Source: Melieria omissa
Lineage: Eukaryota; Arthropoda; Insecta; Diptera; Ulidiidae
Direction of reading: 5' to 3'
DNA: 64,000 nucleotides
NCBI GenBank assembly: GCA_963971225.1
Contig: OZ020270.1
Location: forward strand, 14,619,817-14,683,816
Part shown: in pieces, positions 11,092-21,600 of the stretch
Position numbering within the stretch: position 1 is the first letter of the stretch
How the letters are laid out: each line of letters starts with the position of its first letter
The notes under the pieces: model-generated
What the model saw: the letters and a program-made list of their open reading frames with translations, nothing else
What the model was told of the DNA's origin: nothing
The model's database searches: none
Program-made: the position numbers and the translations under genes

Positions 11092-11326
11092 CGTACAGTG
11101 TTTATTACAAAATTGGGCAACTTTCGCCAACACGCCACAACACGTCTGCGCTGCTCACTGTTTGCTTCTCGTCTAATCTTGTTTCGCGCGTCCTCGCTAC
11201 TCACTACTTCGTCGTGCCACGTCACCGTCGGCCATCATGCGCCGAGTAGTGCCATGGCTCGAATGTTGTAACTGCACCGAGTAGTGACATGGCTCGAGTG
11301 ATGCCACCGTACCCTTACATACTACA
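11092..11326 (-). repeat. LTR (5' copy) of the degraded element
   Basis: Second 235-bp copy, about 96% identical to 8927-9161. In the minus orientation it lies upstream of the Gag remnant. Confidence 0.8.
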
Positions 11327-11339
11327 ATTTTGACATTGT

Positions 11340-11463
11340 TTTATAGCTGCGGTGTAGAACCTTACATAAAAAAATAAAGCGGTTTCCGCTTAGCTGTATT
11401 TTTCGCTTAAGTGCCCCAAATCATGTGCATCAAAGGTGAATGCAGCTAAACGGAATGTACTGT
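11340..11463. mobile_element. One end of a pogo-like element
   Basis: The right boundary reads GCAGCTAAACGGAATGTACTG followed by TA at 11464-11465. Its reverse complement begins CAGTACATTCCGTTTAGCTG, which closely resembles pogo-type ends. Subterminal CGCTTAGCTG words recur at about 11388 and 11408. The matching left end was not found, so this is a fragment. Confidence 0.5.
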
Positions 11464-12431
11464 ATGTACATTAGAGTGTCCCAAAAAAATAAAAGTAGTT
11501 TTTTCCAAGGCATACCCTCTTATTTTGTTTCAATGATGTCAAAACTATTATAAATAAAATTTCACGGCAACCCGTGCCGACTTGCATCGAAATATGTCAG
11601 TACTTTACTAAGGCGCGCGGGAGCCAACGTCAGTGACTACGTGACGCGAAACTGAGCGGGGAAATGATTTTCAGACCATTTTTTGCTTTTTCCAATCGTC
11701 CGATAGTGTACGGGTTTTTTTACCCAAGCATTCGCACAGCACCGGTTACCAGTCAATTGCTTGCATCTTAAAGTGATAACTTTTCTTATTTGCTGTAAAA
11801 ATAACGTTGCGAAAAACCTTGTTTTACTGGTCGAAGTCATTTTGATTGTTACCCGTACCAACAGAAAGCATAAATAAATGATTTCAGACGGTAAAGTCAG
11901 CAGATATTCGGTTGCTTTTTCATTCAGTTCATGTCTCATTGAGTTTGCCGTTTCTAGTGCAGCAAGAAACAGTGATGGCAAGTTGAACTCTTTTCAAACG
12001 CAGAGCTGCAACACAAGCAATTCAAACGTTAAGGCTTTGAGGGCAATTAGCAAAAACTGAAGTTAAATCATATTAAAACTAGTTGGAACATACTTATGAC
12101 GTTTTTCAGCAACAACATTTTTTTTGCAATCAATTTCCTATAAACGTACTACAAAATGAGAGAGAAAAAAAACAATTATTTCATTTGCAAATAAACTTCG
12201 AACGCACCAGCAGCCTTTGCCCTGACTTTTGTATGGCGAATTTGCTGTACGAACCCTAATCAACTCTGGGGCCTGGTTTGACCGAATTTGCGACTCTGGG
12301 GCCTGGTTTGACCGAATTAGCAACCGTGACTCCTCTCAGTTTCGCGTCATGTAGTCATTGGCCAACGTATTGATTTACTTGTTGTTACTTGTTTGTTTGA
12401 TTAGTAAACGCATTGTTTTCATTCAGTCAAC

Positions 12432-12600
12432 ATGTCAGTGGAATTACGCAGTTCTTAAAAGGGGATATTTTTAAGAGGGGACATTAAACATCAAATTACC
12501 GGTTCAAAACTTCCCTCTAATGGACAGGTTCTGGCAGTTCTTTTCTATAATATTCAAGAAGCTAATTTAAGTGTCAATGAAAGCGCCAATCTTACTATTT
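12432..12600 (+). pseudogene. N-terminal fragment of a multicopy TE-associated protein
   Basis: The plus-strand frames read MSVELRSS, then a stop, then HQITGSKLPSNGQVLAVLFY and NIQEANLSVNESANLTI. The second block matches motifs I associate with an uncharacterised arthropod multicopy family (QVLAVLFYN...ESANLVI). An early stop shows it is inactive. It ends where the nested element at 12601 begins. Family recall is from memory and was not checked. Confidence 0.45.
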
Positions 12601-12859
12601 CCCAACAAACACTGAACAAAAAAATCTCAAACCTTTGAGAAACCCTTTGATATCAAATTGCATTATTACAATTTGAAAATGAATATTTTCTCAAACGTTT
12701 CTCAAATGTTTGCTATCAACTTGAGAACGACTTGAGATGAGTTGAGAAAAATTTTCATTTACCACGTTTGATAATTTTATAATTCTCAATGGGTTTAACC
12801 AAAAAGTATGAAACATAAAGAGTGTGCATCTCATACAAGCAAAAATTTGAATGCGGGTG

Positions 12860-13245
12860 CTGATATCGCCACCCGTCTTCTGGATGCGGGGGGGTAGACA
12901 ACGAGAGGAAACACTTGAAACGACAGCACAATGCTCTGAGCGCAAATCATAGAAACACGGATGCCGCGTCTGTGCTCACTCGTTCATTCTCGCTCAATTG
13001 TCCGAAGAGAAGGAAGACGATGTGCTGTTGTTCTTGTTGTTGCGCTGGCGAAAAGCTGAAATTGTAAAACGATTTATATTTTCTGGCTGGCTTTTGTTCT
13101 TCTTCTATAAGCCTGCACGGCGTCGCATATTGCTCCTGAACTCACTGCCGACTGTAGTGTGCGCAAAATCATAGAAAAGAAAATAAAATATGGCTGGCAT
13201 GGCGACCTATATAATCGCTACAGGCAATTAAAAAATAAATAATAA
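12860..13245 (+). repeat. Dispersed repeat, copy 1 (inverted copy at 33035-33440)
   Basis: The stretch around AGCTGAAATTGTAAAAC, TTTTCTGGCTGGCTTTTGTT and CTTCTTCTATAAGCCTGCAC is matched in reverse complement by 33035-33300 over more than 200 bp at high similarity, including the TAATCGCTACA...AATAAATAATA tail. It is non-coding. Confidence 0.7.
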
Positions 13246-13342
13246 GTAATCAATAAAAATGGAATCGGAAAGAAAAGAAAACGCCTTTATTACCCGTAAT
13301 AATTTTCCGTCTCGTTCTTTGTAACGTTTCTTACGGCCCACA

Positions 13343-13593
13343 TATCTGTGGCCGTAAGGAATAACAGCCAAAGTCGAGTTAGGACAAAATTGAGTTATTA
13401 CCACCATTGCATTCGTCGCATTCAAATGTACTAGTACCAAAAATTCTATGGCTTTTGCTCATAAAATGAATGTTTTACGCCCAAAAATCTAAAATTTATC
13501 TAGTGTAATCTAAAGCAAATTCAAAAATTAAAAGTGCTCTCCTGAAAACTTCATAAAATCGACTTTCGCTGTTATTCCTTACGGCCACAGATA
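13343..13593. repeat. 26-bp perfect inverted repeat with 199-bp spacer
   Basis: The segments 13343-13368 (TATCTGTGGCCGTAAGG and on) and 13568-13593 are exact reverse complements, with weaker pairing extending about 10 bp further inward (CAAAGTCGA). The left arm also forms a small hairpin with CTTACGGCC at 13330. It may be a short MITE or a hairpin end of the surrounding element. Confidence 0.65.
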
Positions 13594-14989
13594 TAATGCT
13601 TGTTTAAAAGAACTAAAATAAGAAAATCTAATATTGTAAATTTATGATCACATCATTCGCCATGGAATCATTCAGGTGTAGAACATTTAAACTATTTTTA
13701 AACGTAGGCATGCCGTAATACAATTTTCTTATGACAAAATACTTGCCTTATTATTTCTTTATTTAGTGCTTTAGTGGTGCTTTCGCCCTATTGAAAGTCA
13801 ATAGACCTATTAAATTATGTTTTTCCATACAATCTTCCAACCCTCCGTTAGATTTAGGTAAAACAAAAACAAATTAAAACAAGCATCTAATTATTTTTAA
13901 TTTCAAGTGTTTCACGAATTTTGAAGTCAATATGCCTATCAGTTCATTTTTTTTTCGTAGTTTTCCCATATTCTCAAAATTGTAATCAAGCATGTGAAAA
14001 TATAAACAAATAATTTTACTTCGAACTCGCCACGTAAAAATATTTGCAAACAATTTAAATTGGGATCAACCACCAAATTTTTAAATTAATCAAAGCATTG
14101 GCCAGCAAAAAGCCATACACCACAAACATTCGATTGCTGGTGACATTGCAGCAAAATCAATCACAACACAAAAAAGCATACACACAATAAACGACAACAC
14201 CAAAAACATTAGCGAATCCCGAATCATCTTCGTTGAAACGACGATGACGATGCTTTGGTTCGTTGTTTACTCTTCGCTTGCGCTTCGACGAACAAGATCG
14301 CAAACTGTTGGGCGCGAGCAAATTTCCCGCAACCTATGCCTCCGCTCATCTCTTCCCGCCCGCGTCAAGAAACACGCTTGACAAATTTGTGAAGATGCGT
14401 ATTCTTTATATTGTATATTCTTTGGTTTAACTTACCACCTTAATATGAACTAAATGAATTTTGTGCCTTAATAAACTTTTACGTTATGTTGCCGACCGAT
14501 ACCAAATTTTTTGGCCGATACCGATGCCGATTAATCGGCCGGACTATAGTTGCAAACATAACTATAGTTAATATAAAATGAATGAAATGGACCTTAATGT
14601 ATATACGTTACATATGAAATGCTATCAAAATATTATTTATATAAATGTATCGACGCCAATCTATACAAGAGGTGAATTGGATTCCATCCGTTCCGCTCGT
14701 TTGAGATACATTGGAGAGTTTTAAATTCTCAATTTGAGATACGTTTGAGAATTTTAAATTCTCAATTTGAGAATAAAGGCAAATTTCCATATTAAAAATG
14801 TGCCTTTTAAGTTGAGAACGCCATAACAGTATATTTGAGATCAATTTGAGAGCAAACGTTTGAGATTTGAGAAAGCAATTTGATTCAAATGTACCTCAAT
14901 TTGAGATTAGTCATTAATGTTTGCTGGGTTGTGAGTGCATTATTTACTTGCACGTATACCAACTTAACTATAACTTTACTTACCTCTCA

Positions 14990-15587
14990 ATTCAGAATTT
15001 CGAACAAGGACAAGGTGCCTGTTCATCGTGACATCCTAAGTAAAGCCTTGGCTGCAATGCACTTTAGCGGTACGGGTACCATACCAGGATTTATGCTTTT
15101 TGAAGACCATGAGAACTTACGAAAGAATCGACAAAAGCATCTCAAAAGCAGCACTCAACAGCCCACGGTAAACGCTACATCTCATCGAAGGAAGAACTAT
15201 GGGACCCACTTTTCGGTTAGTAGAACTAATAAAATTATTAGTTTTCTTTTATAACTTTGCTTAGATAACTTATTTCTATATTTTTCAATTTCAGCATTGA
15301 TGATTTTTTTTCAATCAAAAACAAGGTCGTATTCAATCGACTCAAAATTGATGATAGTTTCCTCAACAAGAGTCCTGCTTCATGGTCGAATAATACATCG
15401 TTTCAATAAGCTAAGAAAAAAGTTAATGGCACTGAACGCAGTTAACGATACGGCTAAAAGAGCGGTTAAGTTAATGCAAGACTTCCATGACTTAATTACT
15501 GTGGAAGAGGGGAAAAAAAGCAATTTTTACTACGTTGCGTACCAGAACATAGACAGGTATATCCGGACTGCAAAAAGCATAGCTTAA
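14990..15587 (+). pseudogene. Coding remnant of unknown family inside the 130-bp-TIR element
   Basis: Two plus-strand open stretches occur. The first (ending 15254) contains VPVHRDILSKALAAMHFSGT and IPGFMLFEDHENLRKNRQKH. The second (15297-15587) contains NDTAKRAVKLMQDFHDLITV and FYYVAYQNIDRYIRTAKS and ends at a stop. A GTTAGTAG-like donor near 15218 and a TTTTTCAATTTCAG acceptor at about 15281-15294 suggest an intron between them. I do not recognise a catalytic motif. Position within the inverted repeats suggests it belongs to the element. Confidence 0.4.
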
Positions 15588-15884
15588 AAAGAAAATTTAG
15601 TAAATAATGTTCTTTTAATGATAAATACTTAATAAATATTATATACGGTTAAAACAGTGTTTCATTTACTGTAATACGTATTAAGTTCTAAAACCTCTCT
15701 ACGGCTTCCATACTAACTTTTCATTCTAAAGTTTGATATAAAGTCGGCACGGGTTATCGTCATCCGATCGCCATAATATTTATTATTTAAGTCATTAGGG
15801 TCAAATGGAAAAAAATAAGGGGTATGCTTAACCCCATTCGCAAAAAAAAATATTTGCCCTTATAGCCTGGGACAGTCTAATGTA

Positions 15885-15952
15885 TGTACATATACATACA
15901 TATACATATACAAATATTTTTTTTCAGTCTAATGTATGTACATTAGACTGTC
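15885..15952. repeat. (CATATA)n microsatellite and near-palindromic TE tip
   Basis: A TACATA-type simple repeat (15886-15915) is followed by two 12-bp arms CAGTCTAATGTA and TACATTAGACTG separated by TG (15925-15950). These repeat the terminal sequence of the 11467-15884 element in head-to-head orientation and abut the Tigger end. Confidence 0.6.
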
Positions 15953-16405
15953 CCCAACTCTTTTTTTACACGGTCTTTTTTTACAGGATTTTGAAATAAC
16001 GCGGTTCACCAATAAGAATAAATACACTTTTTTACACGAATTTTTTTTGTTCTAGCACGAGTCCCAAAATTTTTTTTCTTTTAATTTTGACAGTGTCTTT
16101 CAGAAACTTATCTAACAATACGGCAACTCTACCTTATGGCTTGTTTATATTACGGGGAATACCCGATTTTCATTGAGCAACACAGCAATTCGTTATTCAG
16201 TACGGTGTTGTGTAGACGTAATAAATAATTACAATAAAATTCTAAAAGTTAATGTTCAAATAAAAGTTCATTTAATTAGATGGTGGAATTTTCAGTTTAA
16301 TCTAAATTGTTGACTAAAAAAGGTAATATTGTGTTAAAATTTCGGTTTAAAAAAGTTCTATAAGCAATGTTATTTGACATCGTTCTGTAAACCGTTATTA
16401 ATAAA

Positions 16406-16490
16406 ATGCATAAACAACAAAATATTCCGAAGAGACAAGCAATTGCGTTAGGAACCAAAATAAAAATCTTAGACTGTCTAGAGAGAGGCG
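16406..16490 (+). pseudogene. Tigger transposase, N-terminal part
   Basis: Translation from the ATG at 16406 gives MHKQQNIPKRQAIALGTKIK then ILDCLERG, the first helix-turn-helix of a CENP-B/pogo-type DNA-binding domain. The frame is cut at codon Gly by the errantivirus insertion (GGCG at 16487-16490). It resumes at 30661, where GGCGAGGGTCCC continues the reading as GEGPTSVGRAFGLNEATIR. Confidence 0.8.
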
Positions 16491-16674
16491 AGTTATAGAA
16501 TCAATTTCAATTGATTCGCTCGTTGTAAATTAAACGAGGAGTTCTGTATTATAGGAAGTTCTTTATTCAATTCCAACTTAAAACTAAATATTGCAACGCA
16601 CAGAGTTCACAATGAAACCTCGGTTTGTTGCGATATGCATATTGTATGTTTAAATATATGTATGTATATTGTAT

Positions 16675-17099
16675 TGTAACGATAAGACAGTCTGTCGCTG
16701 TGCAAAGCAACCCTGCCGCTTCGCGCCGTGCCATAATTGAATGTGGCAACGACGGCCGCGATAATAACTTTTAGTCCAATCTGGCAACAATGGTCGCGAT
16801 CATCAGGGAAGCATTTAGTCCACTCCGGAATGTGCGGGAACGATCTGCAGGATGGCCGGACAGAGTATAAAAGGTGGCCGGATGCGGGCAACGAGTCAGT
16901 CTGGTTTTGACAAGTGAAGTTGCCACACGAAATAATTAAGCAAATACTTAAGTGTACGAACAGTAAAGTGTAAACTGTGAATAATAAAGTGACTGTTGGT
17001 GTATTTTACTGTCTGCGTTTAAGAAACTGACTGTGTTTTATTTTCAAATCACACAATCCAGAGATACGTGACCGCCCACTAGACTTAGTATTCGTAACA
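16675..17099 (+). repeat. 5' LTR of the Gypsy element
   Basis: 425 bp, TG...CA ended. It carries a TATA box at 16866. The directly following sequence, TTTGGTGTCAGAAGTGGG at 17100-17117, occupies the primer-binding-site position. Confidence 0.93.
16866..16872 (+). promoter_or_regulatory. TATA box in the 5' LTR
   Basis: TATAAAA within GAGTATAAAAGGTGGCC, about 190 bp into the LTR, followed roughly 30 bp later by AACGAGTCAGTCTGG, a plausible Inr-type start (TCAGT). The same arrangement recurs in the 3' LTR (22386) and in the solo LTR (about 57648). The role is inferred from position and sequence. Confidence 0.65.
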
Positions 17100-17177
17100 T
17101 TTGGTGTCAGAAGTGGGATTGTGGAAAATTGAAGATAAAAACAAAAACTAAGGAAATAAAATTATAAAAGCACGGAC

Positions 17178-18593
17178 ATGGTGAAATTCGAGCTGCTGAA
17201 GGTGGACCAGCTGAAGAAGGAGCTGGCTGCCTGGAATTTGCCGACTGCTGGCGGAAAGGTGGAGTTGCAGTTGCGCTTGCGAGAAGCATGTGAGGAACGA
17301 GGCGTCGATTGGACTGTGCACGAGTTCGGAGCGCAAGAACAAGAGGCGTCGGCCAAAATGGAGGAATCGCCTGCAGGTACGGCGTCGATGCAAAGTACGA
17401 CTGCAGCGGCTGCGCCGCCACAAGCAATGGACATGAGCCAGCTAATGGTTGCACTTAAAGGCATGTTCGAGACTTCCAACCGTGAAATGGCAGCGAAGCT
17501 GGAAACTACGAATCTCGAAATTTCGGCAAGAGTCGAGACTGCAAATCGAAAAATGGCGGAAAATTCTGCGCGCATAGAGCAGAAGGTGGAGGAAATTTCC
17601 AATAGCCTGAATGTGAAAGTTGAGCATCTCGAGACGCGAATAAACGATTGGGACAAACGAGTTGACGAAATGGGTGAATCCCTGAATAGACGAGTTGACA
17701 ACCTGGATGAGTCCTTGAACAAACGAGTTGACAGTCTGGAAGATTCGATGCACAGGAAGATAGACGAACGGTTTCGAGAGGTACAGCCACGAGAATGTTT
17801 GCCACCGGTTCAGGACGGGTTTGCTGCCAGAACAGAAGTGCCTACTTATGATGGTGCTGCGCCGTTCGACACATTTAAATTGCAATTCGACTTGGCTGCT
17901 TTGGAAAATCAGTGGACAGATATCAGGAAAGGTCGGAGGTTGGCACTGGCGCTGAAAGGTCCTGCGGCTGAGGTAATCAAATCAGTTCCAGAATGTTTGA
18001 GAAGTGATTACGGTGCCATCATGAGGGCATTAGCAGCGAAGTATAGCAACGAGCACAACCATGCGCTATACTACTGTGAGCTGAAGAACCGCAAGCAAAG
18101 AGTCAACGAGGCGCTGCAGACATATGCAGCAGACATTGAGCGGCTCGTACAGTTGTGCTACCCAAAATTTGGTGCTGATGACCTCGAGAGGATGAAGATT
18201 GAGTCGTTTGTTGAAGGTCTTCATGATCCAGAAACACGTCGCAGTGCGTTGATGATGGGCAACCCAACATTTAAGGAAACGGTGACCAGTGCGATGACAT
18301 ATGAAGCGGCATGGATTGGGAGCACTCGGTATGCACCTGCAAGGATACGCCAGATTCAGGCGGACAACGACATTCCGATCCAGGCCATAAGCTCGGAGAT
18401 ACCGGACAGGCCACGGGTGGTCTCCTCTAAAGTTGTTTGCTGGATATGTGGTAAGCAGGGCCACATATCACGAGACTGCCGCCAACGGAAGAGGCGTTCC
18501 CGTTCTCGATCGCAATCGCCTGATGCGAGGAATACTGACAATCGAGGCTCAGCCAACAAGCGCAGGGCTGAGGACGAGGAGCTGTTAAACTAA
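17178..18593 (+). CDS. Gag polyprotein with SAP-like N-terminus and CCHC knuckle
   Basis: 471 residues, uninterrupted. Residues about 5-37 look like a SAP DNA-binding motif (LLKVDQLKKELAAWNLPTAG). Residues about 100-205 form a long coiled coil with near-repeats (RVDEMGESLNRRVDNLDESL). The capsid-like retrotransposon Gag region follows at about 220-370. A single zinc knuckle CWICGKQGHISRDC lies at about 421-434, and a basic RS-rich tail ends the protein. Gag packages the RNA and forms the particle. The ATG at 17178 is the first in a good context after the LTR. The stop at 18591-18593 directly follows GTTAAAC, a candidate -1 frameshift signal into Pol. Confidence 0.92.
   Translation: MVKFELLKVDQLKKELAAWNLPTAGGKVELQLRLREACEERGVDWTVHEFGAQEQEASAKMEESPAGTASMQSTTAAAAPPQAMDMSQLMVALKGMFETSNREMAAKLETTNLEISARVETANRKMAENSARIEQKVEEISNSLNVKVEHLETRINDWDKRVDEMGESLNRRVDNLDESLNKRVDSLEDSMHRKIDERFREVQPRECLPPVQDGFAARTEVPTYDGAAPFDTFKLQFDLAALENQWTDIRKGRRLALALKGPAAEVIKSVPECLRSDYGAIMRALAAKYSNEHNHALYYCELKNRKQRVNEALQTYAADIERLVQLCYPKFGADDLERMKIESFVEGLHDPETRRSALMMGNPTFKETVTSAMTYEAAWIGSTRYAPARIRQIQADNDIPIQAISSEIPDRPRVVSSKVVCWICGKQGHISRDCRQRKRRSRSRSQSPDARNTDNRGSANKRRAEDEELLN
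18584..18590 (+). promoter_or_regulatory. Candidate -1 ribosomal frameshift heptamer GTTAAAC
   Basis: In the Gag frame the bases split as G TTA AAC, followed at once by the Gag stop TAA. Pol is in the -1 frame and is open through this point (VKLKRVSPKGRELIPTIC). GUUAAAC is a slippery heptamer known from arteriviruses. Its use here is inferred from position, and no downstream pseudoknot was modelled. Confidence 0.6.
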
Positions 18594-18682
18594 AACGGGT
18601 CAGCCCAAAGGGGCGTGAGCTGATCCCCACAATCTGCCGCCCCACCATCCTTGTCTCACAGCTGAAACGACAGCCCAGCAGC

Positions 18683-21600
18683 TTGACAATTGAAGGAAGG
18701 ATAGATGGAAAGTTGTTCGTGTTGACACTGGATACTGGAGCGTCATATTCGATCATAAAAAGGAAGCTGCTGAAGAACTGGGAACCGCTGCATGGCATAC
18801 AGCTGCGGACTGCGACTGGCGAGCGCGCGCCGGTGAGAGGGAAAGTTACAAAAACGATTGCTATCGGCAACAGCAGCCTGGAACATGAGTTCATCGTCGC
18901 GGATATAATGGACGACGTGATTCTCGGCGTGGATTTCATGATTAGGCACGGTTTTACGCTGGACCTGAAGGAAAATGTGCTGAGATATGCCAACGTTGAA
19001 TTCCCGCTGCGCACCGGCTATGAGCGAGGCGTGGCGGTACGGAAGGTTATATCGTGTCAACACGGGAGGATACCAGCGAATTCTGAGGCGATTGTGTGGG
19101 CAAAGGTGGACGAGGACGATGGGACGTGTCGGCTGTGGGTAGTAGAAGCACCGAAACAAGGACACGACAACATCATCATCGGACGTACATTAGTGGAACC
19201 TAAAAATGGCAGAATACCAGTCAGAATACTGAACCCCCTGAATGCACCCAGATATGTCAGGAAAGATGAGGTAATCGGCGAGTGTAAGGAAGCTGTAGCA
19301 GTGGTCAATTGCGAGAGTAGCCCACCTGGAGGTAATAAGAAGAGCGGTTTTAACATGGACGCCATACCGCAGGAGAACCAGTGGAGCAGCGAGTTGACGG
19401 CCAAGCAGAAACAGAAGGCGAGGTCACTCCTGCAGCACTATGGGTCAATTTTTGCGGCAGAAGCAGGCGGAAGAACAGCCATAGTGAAGCACAACATCGA
19501 CACCGGAAGTGCAAAACCAATCCGCCAACCACCAAGACGAGTTCCTCTGGCCAAGAGGGAGGAGGTCACCAATTTGATCGAGAACATGCGGAAAGACAAG
19601 GTCATAGAGCCTTCTTCGGGCCCCTGGTGCTCGACGGTCGTGCTAGTCAAGAAAAAAGATGGCAGTACCCGGTTTTGTGTGGACTATCGGAAGCTCAATG
19701 ATGTGACCAAGAAGGACAGTTATCCACTACCTCGGATCGATGACACCCTGGACACACTGTCAGGCACGCAGTGGTTCTCCACGCTCGACTTACGCAGCGG
19801 CTATTGGCAGGTAGAGCTTGCAGACAAGGACAAGGAGAAAACGGCTTTCAGTGTTGGCGATGGTTTGTGGCAGTTCACCGTCATGCCGTTTGGACTCTGC
19901 AACGCACCAGCAACATTCGAGCGGCTAATGGAACGCGTGCTAAAAGGGCTGCATTGGCGGACGTGTCTGGTGTACCTCGACGACATAATCGTAATGGGTA
20001 AAAGCTTCGACGACCACCTGGGAAAGCTGAAGGAGGTATTTGAGCGGATACAAAAAGCCGGGCTTAAACTCAACCCAAAGAAGTGCTCGCTGTTCCAAAA
20101 GGAGGTCAAGTATCTGGGTCATACGGTTTCCGCCCGCGGAGTACATACGGATGAAGGCAAAATCACGGCGGTGAAGGAGTGGCCCCGGCCACGCAATCTA
20201 CACGAACTCCGCAGTTTCCTGGGCCTGTGCACATACTACCGCCGATTTGTTCCGGGATTCGCGAACATAGCCAGCAGCCTGCACAAATTGACGAAAAAGG
20301 GCCAAGCTTTCGAGTGGAACGAGGAGCAGGAACAGGCTTTTGCACGTCTGAAGGAAAAACTGTGCAGTGCCCCAATTCTGGCCTTCCCCGTGCCTGGGGA
20401 GATGTTTGTGCTGGATACAGATGCAAGCGGGAGTAGTATTGGCGGTGTGCTATCACAGATAATAGACGGCCAGGAACAAGTGATAGCGTACTACAGTAGG
20501 GTTTTATCGAAACCGGAACGCAATTACTGTGTGACACGGAGAGAACTGCTGGCGGTATTGGACTGCGTAAAACACTTCCACAAATATCTGTATGGACAAA
20601 GGTTCCGCCTGCGCACAGATCATGCGGCATTGAGATGGCTCCTGAACTTTAAAGATCCTGAAGGTCAATTGGCGCGGTGGATCGAGCGACTGCAGAGCTA
20701 CGACTACACGATAGAGCAACGCAAGGGCAGTAGCCATGGAAATGCCGATGCCTTGTCCCGCCGTCCGTGCAAAGTCGAATGCAGGCAATGCTCGCGAGCC
20801 GAAAGCAAAGAACAGATAGTGGACGTCTGGTTGGTCAGCGTCATGCCAGAGGAAGAGTGGTCTGCGGAGAGGCTACAAAAAGACCAGCATGAGGATGCGG
20901 ATCTTGCAAAAATCGTCGAAGGCAAGGAGCAAGGCGCACGTCCAGACTGGCAGGAGATGGCTGGTGAAAGCCCGATCGCTAAGGCTTACTGGGCACAGTG
21001 GAAAAGTCTGCGGCTGAAGGAAGGCTGCCTGTACCGCGAATGGGAGAGCGCGGATGGTCGTACCAGCAACCCCCTAATGGTAGTGCCGAAAAGCAGAATC
21101 AACGAGGTCATCGAGGCATACCATAACGACTCCAGTGGAGGGCACCTAGGCATCACAAAAACTGTCGCCAAAATAAAAAGACGATTCTACTGGGTGGGAT
21201 GCCAGAAGTCTGTCGCCGATTGGATTAAGAGCTGTGATCGATGTTCGGCTGCGAAAGGGCCAACAAGAAGATCTCGGGGCCGCACGCAGCAGTACAACAT
21301 GGGAGCGCCCTTCGCGCGGATTGCTATGGACGTCGCCGGCCCATTCCCAACTAGCACTCAAGGCAACAAATATGTGCTGGTTGTAGTGGATTACTTCAGC
21401 AAATGGCCCGAAGTGTACCCTATTCCTAACCAGGAGGCCACCACGATCTCGGAAAAGCTGGTAAACAACTGGGTAGTCGGAGTTCCGTTGGAGTTGCACT
21501 CAGATCAAGGCCGGAATTTCGAGTCTGCGGTATTCAAGGAAGTGTGTGAGCTGCTGGGGATAAAGAAAACGCGTACCACTCCTTTGCACCCACAGTCCGA

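Larger units (their letters stand above)
8927..11326 (-). mobile_element. Degraded LTR retrotransposon (Gag zinc knuckles)
   Basis: Two 235-bp direct repeats (8927-9161 and 11092-11326) bracket minus-strand Gag and Pol remnants. In the minus orientation the LTR starts TGTAGTATGTAAGGG and ends CACTGTACA (the 11092 copy ends in G). By eye the two LTRs differ at roughly nine positions, about 4%, so the copy is old. No target-site duplication, primer-binding site or polypurine tract is convincing. Most of pol is deleted, leaving about 2.4 kb. The Pol tail looks Gypsy-like, but clade assignment is tentative. Confidence 0.75.
12601..14928. mobile_element. Nested element with CCCA(A/G)CAAACA ends and TTTGAGA-rich arms
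   Basis: The left end is CCCAACAAACACTGAA; the right end read in reverse is CCCAGCAAACATTAAT. Both arms are full of TCTCAAA/TTTGAGA words (12632-12780 and 14700-14910), giving a diffuse long inverted repeat. No transposase is recognisable. It contains a dispersed repeat at 12860-13245 and a 26-bp inverted repeat at 13343/13568. No target-site duplication was established, so the boundaries rest on terminal symmetry and on interruption of the coding remnant at 12600. Confidence 0.5.
11467..15884 (+). mobile_element. DNA transposon with ~130-bp terminal inverted repeats, unclassified
   Basis: The left end starts TACATTAGAGTGTCCC. The right end, read on the minus strand, starts TACATTAGACTGTCCC. 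Similarity continues inward for about 130 bp: GGCATACCC(T)CTTATTTT and AACCCGTGCCGACTT occur in matching positions on both sides (about 11508 and 11569 on the left, about 15819 and 15745 on the right). Coding remnants on the plus strand (12432-12600 and 14990-15587) lie inside. A second element (12601-14928) is nested within it. The target-site duplication is unclear because both flanks are rich in TATGTACA. I cannot name the superfamily. Confidence 0.6.

Noticed and set aside
19381..21499. Several long antisense and alternative-frame ORFs across Gypsy pol
   Set aside because: They are shadows of the well-supported Pol frame with no domain of their own.
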